Positions 36,311 to 45,067 of a stretch of 64,000 bases of DNA are shown here, in pieces. Position 1 is the stretch's first letter; each line of letters starts with the position of its first letter. The stretch spans positions 124,001 through 188,000 of the forward strand of contig CBDCLS010000006.1 of the NCBI GenBank assembly GCA_965218775.1, read 5' to 3'. The stretch is from CAUZIZ01 sp965218775. GTDB taxonomy: Bacteria; Acidobacteriota; UBA6911; RPQK01; JAJDTT01. Under the pieces are notes generated by a model, which was not told where the DNA came from, searched no databases, and saw nothing but the letters and a program-made list of their open reading frames with translations. Both the position numbers and the translations under genes were made by a program.

Positions 36311-36580
36311 CGACTCTGATGCGCGACGGCAAGGATCTTGATGCGACCATCGAAGCGGTAAACCAGATTGAACGGATACTGATTGGGGAAGACATAGAGG
36401 CGACGGCCCGAACGGACCTTCTGGCCATCTTTCGGGTGCCTCCATTACAGCTTGAACGGCCTCCTCGAGGACGAGTAGGAAGCCGCGAGCAGCCTGGGGA
36501 CTGCGTTCTGCATACCACACCCGCGCGCCCTTCGCCTCCGCCAAAGCGAGAGGGTGCCACAGGGGCTCATTCGAATCCAC
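36259..36580 (-). pseudogene. ParE/RelE-type toxin, frameshifted
   Basis: ParE-family toxins inhibit gyrase or cleave mRNA. The first frame reads LALAEAKGARVWYAERS...AVQAVMEAPERWPEGPFG; similarity then continues one base out of frame as RRLYVFPNQYPFNLVYRFDG and RIKILAVAHQSRR. The break is at a GGG near 36410, and after HQSRR the sequence merges with another protein fragment. The start overlaps the antitoxin by 14 nt, the usual antitoxin-toxin arrangement. A sequencing error could explain the single base but not the altered 3' end. Confidence 0.65.
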
Positions 36581-36797
36581 TGAAAAGCTGCTTCCGAACC
36601 TCAGACCAAGGGACGAGTTCGACTGTGCCGGCCTCGATCTCTTCGGCCCGACGATTGATCTCAGCCTCCCAGGCTTCCTCCGCGTCGGGGTCGACGCGGG
36701 TTTCGAGGCTCTCGATCAAGGCACCCGCTATCCTGGCACGATCCTTCTCATCAAGATTGAGAGCCTGCTCCAGCACTTTTTCAGCAGTGGTACTCAT
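36567..36797 (-). CDS. Addiction module antitoxin (putative addiction module component family)
   Basis: 76-residue protein MSTTAEKVLEQALNLDEKDR ... ARIAGALIESLETRVDPDAE ... AWEAEINRRAEEIEAGTVEL, the acidic helical antitoxin pattern found with ParE/RelE toxins. It is intact although its partner toxin is broken. Confidence 0.8.
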   Translation of the reverse strand: MSTTAEKVLEQALNLDEKDRARIAGALIESLETRVDPDAEEAWEAEINRRAEEIEAGTVELVPWSEVRKQLFSGFE

Positions 36798-36840
36798 ACC
36801 AAGAGTATACCAATCGAAGCTCGAGTCGCAGAACGGCTTG

Positions 36841-37038
36841 TTAGGCGTCCTCGTTCGAAAGCTTCAACGCCTTTTCGTGAAGATCGTACGCCTGCCGCAA
36901 ATACAGAGAATCTCGTCCATCGATCAGGCAGTACCTACGGGCGCGAGATGATTGTACCGTCAAGGCGCGCAACGTCTTCTTGACGGGGTGCAGAATATCA
37001 TGGCAGCGCTGCATGACAAGGAGATCCAAGGCTTGCAA
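36841..37038 (-). CDS. Hypothetical protein
   Basis: 65 residues, MQALDLLVMQRCHDILHPVK ... DSLYLRQAYDLHEKALKLSN. No family recognised, no signal or membrane segment. May be a remnant of a larger gene; coding status uncertain. Confidence 0.25.
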   Translation of the reverse strand: MQALDLLVMQRCHDILHPVKKTLRALTVQSSRARRYCLIDGRDSLYLRQAYDLHEKALKLSNEDA

Positions 37039-37091
37039 ACTCTGGAATAGTTCCTGCCCACCTAGACCGTTACCGCCAAATCGAATTCTCC

Positions 37092-37678
37092 TCAGAAGCC
37101 TTCGCCGTCCTTAACCAACGCCACCGTCAATTGCTTAACCGCCGCTTCGTCGCCACGCACAACAAGATCGCGGTCGATCCCTATAGGGTTCTGCCCACGT
37201 TTCTTGTAGGGAGGTGTCTCGTACACGGCGCGCTCTATTTCCTTAGGCAAGTAAAGCTGCGTGACATGACTGGTCCAGGCCAATTCTTCGATTATGGTTC
37301 TCAAGTGAATGTGTGCAAGACGCCCCGGATACCAACCCGGGAAGATTGTCGTGAACTCGACTTTTCCGTCGTCGCTGGAAACCTGATGTCCCCGCAGGAA
37401 CGATGTCCCACGCATATCAAGGGGCTCGCCTGTTAGTTGCAGCGATTCTATATCGAAGAATTCGTTCTTGACGCCGGAATAGAGACCCGACGCATCCGAG
37501 TGCCAGAAGTCGACAGCTGCACCGTTGAGGGGCTTACACCAATAATCGTCCATAATATTCAAGATAAGGCGCACCGGGACTCCCGGCCGGTCTTCGCGAA
37601 CATCCGATCTGAGCTGGCTACTAGGCGCCAGGTATGGCCCCTCAGTCTGCCGAAGTGTCGGCCGACACTTGTTACTAG
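37092..37678 (-). pseudogene. Intradiol ring-cleavage dioxygenase, C-terminal part (split by IS)
   Basis: Non-haem Fe(III) dioxygenase of the protocatechuate 3,4-dioxygenase/catechol family. QTEGPYLAPSSQLRSDVRED, RPGVPVRLILNI, CKPLNGAAVDFWHSDASGLY and the iron-ligand block FPGWYPGRLAHIHLR (Tyr, His, His). Its N-terminus lies beyond the IS at 39390-39495: removing the IS and one CTAG restores a single in-frame protein (TELAMPS joined to NKCRPTLRQTEGPY). An ATG inside the IS end could express a truncated, unexported form. Confidence 0.9.
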
Positions 37679-39389
37679 CTAGTTCCCATCCCAAGGACTT
37701 TAAATAGCTGAAAATGAAGGAGTAAGGTGGGGATGTGGCCTCCCTTTTTTGTCAGACCTCTTTGTTAATCTTTTGGTGCGAACAAATTGAAAACAAAGAA
37801 GTTAACTCGAAAAAGGAGGCCCAACGTTGCGCCAGAAAACGGAAGAACGACTCCCCCTTTGCCACATTTTCCCCGACCACCAAATGGCCCGGGAACTGGA
37901 AAAGATCTCCGAGATCCTGGACCACAATCCCCGGATCTCGGCCTTAGTTTTACAGGATCTATGTGACACTTCCAATCCGCAGAAAGGCGCCAGCGGACTC
38001 AGTGCCGAGTTTGTCCTACGAGCGACCCTCGTCAAACAGCTGCACGGCTTCAGCTACGAGCAGCTGGCCTTTCACCTACTCGACTCCCAGAGCTTCCGCA
38101 GTTTTGTGCGTCACCCCCTGGGCTGGATGCCGAATAGGTCCACCCTGCAGCGCAATATCTCGAAGATCTCTGAAGCCAGCTGGAAAGAGATCAATACCGT
38201 CTTGGTGGGCTGGGCCGCTCAGAAGGGACTGGAAAAGGGCCAGCGCATCCGCCTCGATTCGACCGCCGTCGAGAGCGACATTCATCATCCGACCGACAGT
38301 GCCCTGCTCGACGATGCGGTGCGCACGGTGAGCCGGCTTCTGGGACAGCTCAAGGAGCGACAAGGCGCGCTCGAAGCCGAAGGCCAGGCGTCGACGGCGG
38401 TGGTCTTTACCAACCACAGCCGACGAGCCAAGCGGCGGGCTTTTCAGATCGCCAACGGCCGAGGAGCCAAACGCCAGCGCGCCTATCGCGATCTGTTGAA
38501 GGTCGCCCGCAAAACCTACGGCTACGGCCTCACGGCCTTGCAAGCCGATTTGCCGGCCGCCGACCTGCTGACCGTGGCGCTGCTGGTCTCCTTGGAGCAT
38601 TACCTGAAGCTGATGGCCCGGGTCATCGATCAAACGGAGCGACGCGTCCTGCGCGGCGAGACCGTGCCCGCCGCCGAGAAGGTCTTTTCGATTTTTGAAG
38701 AGCATACGGACATCATCAAAAAAGGCCAGCGCGAACCGACCTATGGGCACAAGATCTTTCTGACCGGCGGTCGCTCGTCGCTGATCTTGAACTGTGAAGT
38801 CCTGGCTGGAAACCCGGCCGATGTGGGTCAGCTCCAACCCTTGCTCGGAGCCCATCGAGAGGTCTACGGTCGCTATCCGCGTCAGATGGCGGCGGACCGG
38901 GGCTTTTACAGCCAAGCCAATTTGACCTGGGCCAAAGGGGAGGGCATCCAGGATGCCGCCTTTGATCGCAAGGGAAGTCTGCCGATCAGCGAGATGGTGC
39001 GCTCCAGCTGGCTTTACAAACAGTTGAGACGTTTTCGCGCCGGCATTGAGGGTTGTATCTCGTGGCTCAAGCGCGTCTTCGGGCTGGACCGCTGCACCTG
39101 GAAAGGCTGGGAGCACTTCCAGCAGTACGTGCAGGCTTCCGTGGTCAGCTACAACCTGCTCGTTCTGGCCCGTTTGCTTCCCTGAGACCGTTGCAGCCTC
39201 TTGGAACCCAAAACGCTCGGAGCTGCGGCCGCAGTGTCTGCAAAATCCAGCTCCGTCATCCTCCTGCTGGCGAAAAAGGGTCCACCGGGCACAAAGTGGT
39301 CTTTGCCCGCTGCCTATGGTATATTAAGTATCTTAGAATCAGCTAATTAACAAAGCTTAAAAGTCAATTCTGGGATGGGAACTAGCTAG
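37675..39389. mobile_element. Insertion sequence within the dioxygenase gene
   Basis: 1707-bp element (37679-39385) with 15-bp perfect inverted ends CTAGTTCCCATCCCA and a 4-bp target duplication CTAG (37675-37678 and 39386-39389). The YTAR-type duplication fits IS5-superfamily elements. It carries one intact transposase. Confidence 0.85.
37827..39185 (+). CDS. DDE transposase (IS5-superfamily / ISNCY-like)
   Basis: 452-residue transposase. First acidic residue in RIRLDSTAVESDIHHPTDSA, second in MAADRGFYSQANLTWAKG, third in RFRAGIEGCISWLKRVFGLD, the DDE spacing. N-terminal helical domain GLSAEFVLRATLVKQLHGFS. The frame is intact from ATG-like start (listed TTG/alternative codon at 37827) to stop, so the element may be active. 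Exact IS family is not certain. Confidence 0.85.
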   Translation: MRQKTEERLPLCHIFPDHQMARELEKISEILDHNPRISALVLQDLCDTSNPQKGASGLSAEFVLRATLVKQLHGFSYEQLAFHLLDSQSFRSFVRHPLGWMPNRSTLQRNISKISEASWKEINTVLVGWAAQKGLEKGQRIRLDSTAVESDIHHPTDSALLDDAVRTVSRLLGQLKERQGALEAEGQASTAVVFTNHSRRAKRRAFQIANGRGAKRQRAYRDLLKVARKTYGYGLTALQADLPAADLLTVALLVSLEHYLKLMARVIDQTERRVLRGETVPAAEKVFSIFEEHTDIIKKGQREPTYGHKIFLTGGRSSLILNCEVLAGNPADVGQLQPLLGAHREVYGRYPRQMAADRGFYSQANLTWAKGEGIQDAAFDRKGSLPISEMVRSSWLYKQLRRFRAGIEGCISWLKRVFGLDRCTWKGWEHFQQYVQASVVSYNLLVLARLLP

Positions 39390-39495
39390 GCATCGCGAGT
39401 TCGGTTGAGCTCGCTGCCAGGGCTCTCCCATCAAGCGACGCGGCACCCGCAACCATCGCGCCACCGACGCTCGAAAGGAACTGTCTTCTGTGCAT
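39386..39495 (-). pseudogene. Intradiol dioxygenase, N-terminal Tat signal part (split by IS)
   Basis: ATG at 39495 encodes MHRRQFLSSVGGAMVAGAAS and continues DGRALAASSTELAMPS, a twin-arginine signal (RRQFLSS, hydrophobic core, ALAA cleavage region). The frame meets the IS at the CTAG duplication and continues in frame at 37678. Shows that the original enzyme was exported by Tat. Confidence 0.85.
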
Positions 39496-39682
39496 AGTCT
39501 GCCTTCCTCTGAGATTTTGAAGAATCCGTAACCAGAACCTAACATACTTCCGTGCGGCCTGTATCAACCATCTACTAAGACTTTCAGCGGAAGTGCGACC
39601 GAACTATCCTGGCCGGGTGTGGCAGGTCACTTGGACGTATCACTCGACGTTCCCCGTACGACCTGAACGTCCGCTTTTAGGC

Positions 39683-41468
39683 GAGGCTGTGTGATAACTC
39701 GATATTCAGCCTCAGCGGCCTGATCAGACCGCATCAGACGACTTGCCTTAGGATTTGATCGGGCTTTGGTTTGGGCAGGGACAGCCAGGGTTCGAGATTG
39801 TTCAGCCTTCAGATGAAGTTGAAGTCGTTCTGATTTGCTGGGTTTAAGGATTATAAGAGGGCTTATTAGGCTCGGATCGCCTCGATCAGCGGTTTCGTGC
39901 CTACCAAGTTCATCATTCGTCTCAGGTTGTAGGCCAGCACGTGCAAGCTCATCTCGGTATTCACCCGTTCCAGGGTTTTCGTCAGGAAGTGAGTCGATCC
40001 CATCCAGGCTTTCAGAGTCCCGAACGGATGTTCCACCGTCGCTCGACGGGCTCTCATCGCCTCGGGGTGAGCAGCCAATCGTACTTGCGCTCGGTCCAGC
40101 ACCTCTTCATGCTCCCAACGACTCATCTTGCGGTAAACGCCTGAAGTGCACTGCGCCCTGATGGGGCAGGATCGGCACTTGTAGGTCCAGTAGACACGAA
40201 GGGTCCGCCCTTTATCCTGGGCGTTCATGTGCCACACCAGGCGCTCACCTGCCGGGCATTCATATTCGTCGTCTTCAGCGACATAGCGAAAGGCGTCTCG
40301 CCCGAACTGGCCTTTGGCCCGGTTGCCTGAGGTCTGTGGCTTGGGGACGTAGGCTGTGATTCCGGCTTGCTCGCAGGCCTGGATCTCCTCACTGCGGTAA
40401 TAACCACGATCCGCCACCACGCGGAGTTCCTCCACCTCCAGGTCGGACTTGGCTTGTTTTGCCATCTTGGCCAGCTGGCGCCGGTCATTGCCTACATTGC
40501 TGACCTCATGCGCGACGATCAGGTGGTGATCGGTATCCACGGCCGCTTGCACGTTGTAGCCCACCAGGGCACTTCCCCGGTGATTCATCGACCGGGCGTC
40601 CGGATCCGTCAGGGAGATCTGCTTGCCCGGTGCCTTCAGCCTCCGGGCCTCGACTTCTTTGAGCCGCACCATCTCCTTCTTCAGAGCCGCGATCTTGTCC
40701 TCCAATCGCTGGGTCTTCTCCTCGGCCACTTCCTGGCGGTCGGCCTCGGCCAACTGCTGCAGGTAACGCTCGATCGTCGCATCCACTTGGGCGAGGCGCC
40801 GCTTCATCTTGGCCCGGGTGAAGTTCCGATAGGTGTTGTTGACCGCCTTGAACTTGCTGCCGTCGATGGCCACCCAAGCGTTGGCAAAGAGGTTGAGGTT
40901 GCGGCACACCAGGACGAACTGCCGGCACACCTGACGAATGGCTGTCCCATTGTCCTTGCGAAAGTCGGCGATGGTCTTGAAGTCCGGCGCCAGGCGCCCG
41001 GTCAGCCACATCAGTTCCACATTGCGCTGGGCTTCACGTTCCAGCCGGCGACTGGACTGCACGCGGTTCAGATAACCGTACACAAATAGCTTCAGCAGGG
41101 TGGCTGGATGGTAGGCCGGCCGACCGGTGTCCTGGGGCTGCGTCCGAAAACCGAGCCCAGAGAGGTCCAACTCGTCGATGAAGACATCGATCACGCGGAC
41201 CGCGCTTTCCTCGGACACGTAATCGTCCAGGCGTTCGGGGAATAAGGTGGCTTGGGAGCGACTCTCACCCTGGATGAATTCCGTCATCGCTTGTCCTTCC
41301 GTGGGAAAGCCAGATTATATCTGGCCCATCCGACTCCGGTGCGACCGCTTTCCCGGTTACTTCCCCTATATCCGGGTAGTTGCTCTTTGGCGAGAGTCGC
41401 GGGTTTCAAACGCGATCGGTCGTAGTCGGGGGTGGGTGGCCACGAGTGCGGAGTTTTCACACAGTCTC
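39683..41468. mobile_element. IS1182-type insertion sequence
   Basis: 1786 bp bounded by GAGGCTGTGTGATAACTC (39683-39700) and GAGTTTTCACACAGTCTC (41451-41468), inverted repeats differing at two positions. It carries a complete transposase on the minus strand. No clear target duplication was found; similar sequence lies outside both ends of the related 139-bp element, so the true borders could extend further. Confidence 0.75.
39866..41287 (-). CDS. IS1182 family transposase
   Basis: 473 residues. DDE acidic positions in WVAIDGSKFKAVNN, VADRGYYRSEEIQACEQAGI and RRATVEHPFGTLKAWMGSTH; cysteine cluster CRSCPIRAQCTSG between them is typical of IS1182. A coiled-coil-like segment (RLEDKIAALKKEMVRLKEVE) lies in the middle. 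Frame intact. Confidence 0.93.
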   Translation of the reverse strand: MTEFIQGESRSQATLFPERLDDYVSEESAVRVIDVFIDELDLSGLGFRTQPQDTGRPAYHPATLLKLFVYGYLNRVQSSRRLEREAQRNVELMWLTGRLAPDFKTIADFRKDNGTAIRQVCRQFVLVCRNLNLFANAWVAIDGSKFKAVNNTYRNFTRAKMKRRLAQVDATIERYLQQLAEADRQEVAEEKTQRLEDKIAALKKEMVRLKEVEARRLKAPGKQISLTDPDARSMNHRGSALVGYNVQAAVDTDHHLIVAHEVSNVGNDRRQLAKMAKQAKSDLEVEELRVVADRGYYRSEEIQACEQAGITAYVPKPQTSGNRAKGQFGRDAFRYVAEDDEYECPAGERLVWHMNAQDKGRTLRVYWTYKCRSCPIRAQCTSGVYRKMSRWEHEEVLDRAQVRLAAHPEAMRARRATVEHPFGTLKAWMGSTHFLTKTLERVNTEMSLHVLAYNLRRMMNLVGTKPLIEAIRA

Positions 41469-41780
41469 AGGCGAAAGCGGCCGGTCAGGGGCGATCTACT
41501 CAGACATTGTTCGCGGTCAGATCTGGGCTACTACAGCCAGCCCGAGGTTCAACCCGCCGCCCAACCACCCAAGAAATAGGATGGCTAAAACACCCTTTTT
41601 AAACCGTCCCTCGACACCCTTGATTTTTCAGGGATACTTTTCTACGCCAGCTATTCTGTTGAATTGCCTTTGCCCTCCTCCGCTTTCCGGCGTCGTCTCC
41701 TTTGGTTATGATCAATCTGCCGTTGAGTGCGTTTCCCAAAGGTTGTTGGGCGCCTGATCTTCAGCGTTAGCCCAGTGAAC
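41469..41780. other. Flank of the IS1182-type element
   Basis: 41469-41535 (AGGCGAAAGCGG, GGGGCGATCTACTCAGACA, CAGATCTGGGCT) is homologous to the reverse strand of 35405-35468. The rest has no recognised gene. Confidence 0.45.
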
Positions 41781-42221
41781 ATGAGTGCCGAGCAGAGACT
41801 ATCCTCCTGGTGGAACCGGAACTGGAAATGGGCTGTGCCCACAGGGTGCGTTACCCTTTTTGCCATTTTCGCAGCATTTGTTGCTGTGATTCTTGTGTTT
41901 GTTTTCGCAGCAATGCGTTCGAACGATGTCTACCGCACCGCAGCGGAGCGAGCAAAGAACAGCGCCGAACTCTTGTCGGTGATTGGTGAACCGATCGAAA
42001 TGGGCTGGTTCGTTAGGGGCAGTATCAGTGTGACTGGGGCTTCCGGCGAGGCCGATTTGGCCATTCCGGTTTCCGGGCCGATGGGTAGCTGCAGTATCTA
42101 CGCGGTTGCCAAGAAGACCGCCGGGAGGTGGGAGTACGAGATTCTTGAAGCCGAATGTGAGAATGAACCCGAGCGAATCAACCTCCTTCCGGCGGAGGCG
42201 GAGGTGTTGGATTCCTCGTAG
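41781..42221 (+). CDS. Coa1-like (cytochrome c oxidase assembly factor 1 family) protein
   Basis: 146 residues from ATG 41781 (MSAEQRLSSWWNRNWKWAVP). One membrane helix (VTLFAIFAAFVAVILVFVF), then a Tim21/Coa1-like domain: ELLSVIGEPIEMGWFVRGSI, GASGEADLAIPVSGPMGSCS and AGRWEYEILEAECENEPERI. Bacterial members are uncharacterised; a role in membrane complex assembly is suggested only by the family name. Confidence 0.75.
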   Translation: MSAEQRLSSWWNRNWKWAVPTGCVTLFAIFAAFVAVILVFVFAAMRSNDVYRTAAERAKNSAELLSVIGEPIEMGWFVRGSISVTGASGEADLAIPVSGPMGSCSIYAVAKKTAGRWEYEILEAECENEPERINLLPAEAEVLDSS

Positions 42222-42452
42222 TTCCGAGGAGCGCATTGGAGCCGGAGACGTAGCCTACCAAGGCCCTGGCGCTCAGGCCCATCGTTTGTATTGCTCTCTT
42301 GCCGCAGGGTTCAGTCATGTTCCGACCATCACGGGATTCGATTGGGCGTCCTTGGACTGAGCCAAACTATCTGCCCGCAGGGTAGGGAACCAATCATTTC
42401 GCCGGGGGTCTCGCGGGTTGTCGAGGGTTAGATCGGTTCCCCTCTAGTCTAG

Positions 42453-42627
42453 CCCGCATTTCTCATCGCCGGTCTACTACGTCGCCGCAATCATCCGCCC
42501 TGGCTGTGTTTCGCTCGGTCGGCCTCCTCGACGTACTGTACAAGTACGACTGCGGAGGCCTCGGTCGCAAGCCTTGCCAGGACGGCCCTTGCGACGCCTC
42601 GCTACGACAGGCGATGAGAAATGCGGG
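42453..42627. repeat. 175-bp palindromic element, copy A
   Basis: Ends CCCGCATTTCTCATCGCC / GGCGATGAGAAATGCGGG are perfect 18-bp inverted repeats. Inside, CGTACT-GTACA-AGTACG forms a hairpin and GGCCTCC pairs with GGAGGCC. Copy B at 60642 is the same length with 5 substitutions (97% identity). It lies 54 nt upstream of the decayed kinase start. Confidence 0.85.
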
Positions 42628-42680
42628 CTGGGGATTCGCCTTGGAAGGCCAAGCCATCTCCCATTTTCAGGAAACACCTG

Positions 42681-43088
42681 ATGAAGCCTGAGCATTGGCA
42701 GCAGATCGAGAAACTGTGTCACGCCGCTCTCGAGCGCGAGGAGAGCCAGCGGGTGCCATTCCTCCAAGAAGCCTGTGGTGGGGATGGAGATCTGCACCGG
42801 GAAGTCGAACACCTTCAAGCACAGAAGACAAAAGCAGAGAAGTTCCTAGAATCACCAGCACTCGAACTAGAGGCGAAAGCGATGGCCCAGCATCGGGTCG
42901 ACACTCTGGTAGGAAGGGAGATCGGGTGTCCTGCCTCTTCCTGGCACCGAGGGCGCCAGGACCTCTTCTTCTCCCCCGATCGGCAGTGGGTCGGTTTCTA
43001 TGCGGACGGCCGAATCGATTTGTGCAACAACGCTTCGCTGACCATTATGGTCGAACGAATCGGGTCAGGATACTCGAACCATGGATGA
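42681..43088 (+). pseudogene. Serine/threonine kinase-PD40 gene with internal deletion
   Basis: Starts MKPEHWQQIEKLCHAALERE ... SQRVPFLQEACGGDGDLHRE, the N-terminal region that precedes the kinase domain in many Acidobacteriota kinases, and reaches TLVGREIG where the kinase domain should begin. It then jumps to QDLFFSPDRQWVGFYADGRI, a PD40 propeller strand found far downstream in such proteins. The kinase core is therefore deleted. The remaining frame ends after 136 codons and overlaps the next gene by 8 nt. Confidence 0.7.
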
Positions 43089-44598
43089 ACTCGTTGGTCT
43101 CGCGTCCAAGACTACTCCCACGCATCCGGAAAGACTACTGCGATGGTTGTCTCTTTTTTCCGGAGCCTGGAGTCTGGCCTCAATCTCACCACTTCTGGGA
43201 CAGCTTGAAGACGGGTTGAGAATCGGACTCCAGAAACAGCTTCTCGTGGACGATCATGTGATCGATAGCCACACCAATCTGCGACGCACGCTGGGGCGGG
43301 TAGTAAAGGCCAGGGATGGCAGCCCCCTCCTGATCCCAGACCGGCCATGGGAGGAACCAGAAGCCTTCGGCTACTACGGTTCGGTTCTCCACGATCAGGG
43401 AAGGTTCCGCATGTGGTACCGGGCAGATATCCGTGAAGGATCCCGCATGCTGGCCTATGCCGAATCAGTTGACGGCCTCGACTGGATCAAGCCGAAGCTG
43501 GGAATCGTCGAGTTCGAGGGGAGCAAGGATAACAACCTCCTGGCACGCTATCTGGGCTACAGCTTCACTTGTTTTCGAGACGCCCGTGAAACCGATCCAG
43601 CTCACCGGTACAAGGCCTGCTATGGCCATGATCGGAAGGCCCGCGCTGCTCTGGCTCACTCCCGTGACGGGATTCACTGGATTCCCTACAACTCGGGCGA
43701 GCCGGTGGTCGCCCGAGCGGCGGACACCTATAACCAGGTTCTCTGGGATGAGGCAGCGGGGCTGTATCGCCTGTATACCCGAACCGACTACGGAGAGAAC
43801 TGGGAGGTACGGGGCAATCGGAGCGAGACCAATCCCGATCTGAAGGCGAATCCGACCGGGTGGACCCGTGGCCGCAGCTGGAAGTTCGATCGCGAGGGTG
43901 ATCAGGAATGCAGGCGCAGGCAGGTCTACAGCCTGACCAGTACCATCTACGAGGGCGTCCACTTTGCCTTCATGCAAGTGTACGAATGGCCTGAAGACAT
44001 GAGCGAGGGACCCATCGACCTTCACAGAAGGCACGAGCGGGATGTCATCAATTCCTACCTGGCTACCAGTCGAGACGGTGAGAGCTGGGATCTCGGTTGG
44101 ATCTACGCTGGGGATCCGATTGTTCCCCGCGGACCCGCCGGAGCCTTCGACAAAGATCTGATCTTCACCATGTCTCAGTTTCTTACCCACGAGGGTCGCC
44201 ACTGGATTTACTACACGGGGATCAATGAGCGCCACTGGATTCGGGGCCGTCAGGCGGCAATCGGCCTGGCTCATCTGCGACTGGATGGGTTCGTTGCTCT
44301 GGAGGCAGGAGAGAAGACCGGTGTCTTGACCACCAAGCCCTTCCGTTTGGAGGGCACCGGTCTGCGTGTCAACTTGGATGCCAGATCAGGCGAGTGCCGA
44401 GTTGAGGGTCTGGACCAGGACGGGAAGACGATCTCCGGTTTCGGTCTGAGCGATGCCGTGGTGAATCGCAACCTGGACGACACCGATCTGCGAATCAGCT
44501 GGAAGCAGCACGACCTTGCATCCATCCGGGGACAGACGATTCGGCTCAGATTTCACCTACGTAGTGCTCGCCTCTATGCATTCCGGCTGACCTCGTGA
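43081..44598 (+). CDS. Exported VDD-type beta-propeller protein, glycosidase-like
   Basis: 505 residues. LQKQLLVDDHVIDSHTNLRR and GYYGSVLHDQGRFRMWYRAD, then repeated blades with SRDGIHWIPY, TSRDGESWDLGWIYAGDP and RQAAIGLAHLRLDGFVALEA. This matches five-bladed propeller proteins distantly related to GH32/GH43 enzymes, common in Planctomycetota and Acidobacteriota; no activity can be assigned. A C-terminal beta-sandwich-like region follows. A paralogue is at 61805. The start is uncertain: its first codons overlap the decayed kinase and the hydrophobic segment (LSLFSGAWSLASISPLL) begins at about residue 23. Confidence 0.7.
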   Translation: MDELVGLASKTTPTHPERLLRWLSLFSGAWSLASISPLLGQLEDGLRIGLQKQLLVDDHVIDSHTNLRRTLGRVVKARDGSPLLIPDRPWEEPEAFGYYGSVLHDQGRFRMWYRADIREGSRMLAYAESVDGLDWIKPKLGIVEFEGSKDNNLLARYLGYSFTCFRDARETDPAHRYKACYGHDRKARAALAHSRDGIHWIPYNSGEPVVARAADTYNQVLWDEAAGLYRLYTRTDYGENWEVRGNRSETNPDLKANPTGWTRGRSWKFDREGDQECRRRQVYSLTSTIYEGVHFAFMQVYEWPEDMSEGPIDLHRRHERDVINSYLATSRDGESWDLGWIYAGDPIVPRGPAGAFDKDLIFTMSQFLTHEGRHWIYYTGINERHWIRGRQAAIGLAHLRLDGFVALEAGEKTGVLTTKPFRLEGTGLRVNLDARSGECRVEGLDQDGKTISGFGLSDAVVNRNLDDTDLRISWKQHDLASIRGQTIRLRFHLRSARLYAFRLTS

Positions 44599-45067
44599 GC
44601 AGGGCTAAGGACAGTGCGATTGAAGTAGATCAAGTGGTGCCCTGCTGGAGCGAGACGGAGCTGAGGAAAGGTACCGATGACCCAGAGGAAGCTCCGTAAC
44701 TGCGAGAAAATAGTCAGTGTGGTGTGTCGTATGAGCTGCAGCCAGGCGAACAGGCAAGCATGACACGATACCCCATACAGCGTTGATCTACACAGTGGCT
44801 CCCGACAGCGAGGGAACCCTGGTGACGGGGTGGGGCATATTCCTGGTAATTGACAACCCCCTCTGAGCCCAACAACATTTCTGGGTAGAGGAGCGGCCTT
44901 CTTTCGTTTGAGAGAGTGCGACGCTGGCGGAGCTGATCGTAGAGGGTCAGGACCGACGGGTTTGTCTCGGTTCAGGCTGGGTCTCACGGGAGCGAGCTGG
45001 TGACCAGGCCGCTGCTTTTCGCAGGGGAGAACCTGATCCTCCACTTCAGCGGCCGGCGGCATTCCGG
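44599..45067. other. Gene-free stretch between converging genes
   Basis: No gene found. Contains TTCGTTTGAGAGAGTG (about 44901-44916), which recurs at about 51507 upstream of the intact kinase gene. Confidence 0.4.

Noticed and set aside
38076..39116. Minus-strand 346-codon frame in the insertion sequence
   Set aside because: Antisense to the transposase whose DDE motifs are clear.
42463..42657. Short frames within the 175-bp palindromic elements
   Set aside because: They arise from the palindromic repeat itself, differ in frame use between copies and continue into unrelated flanks.
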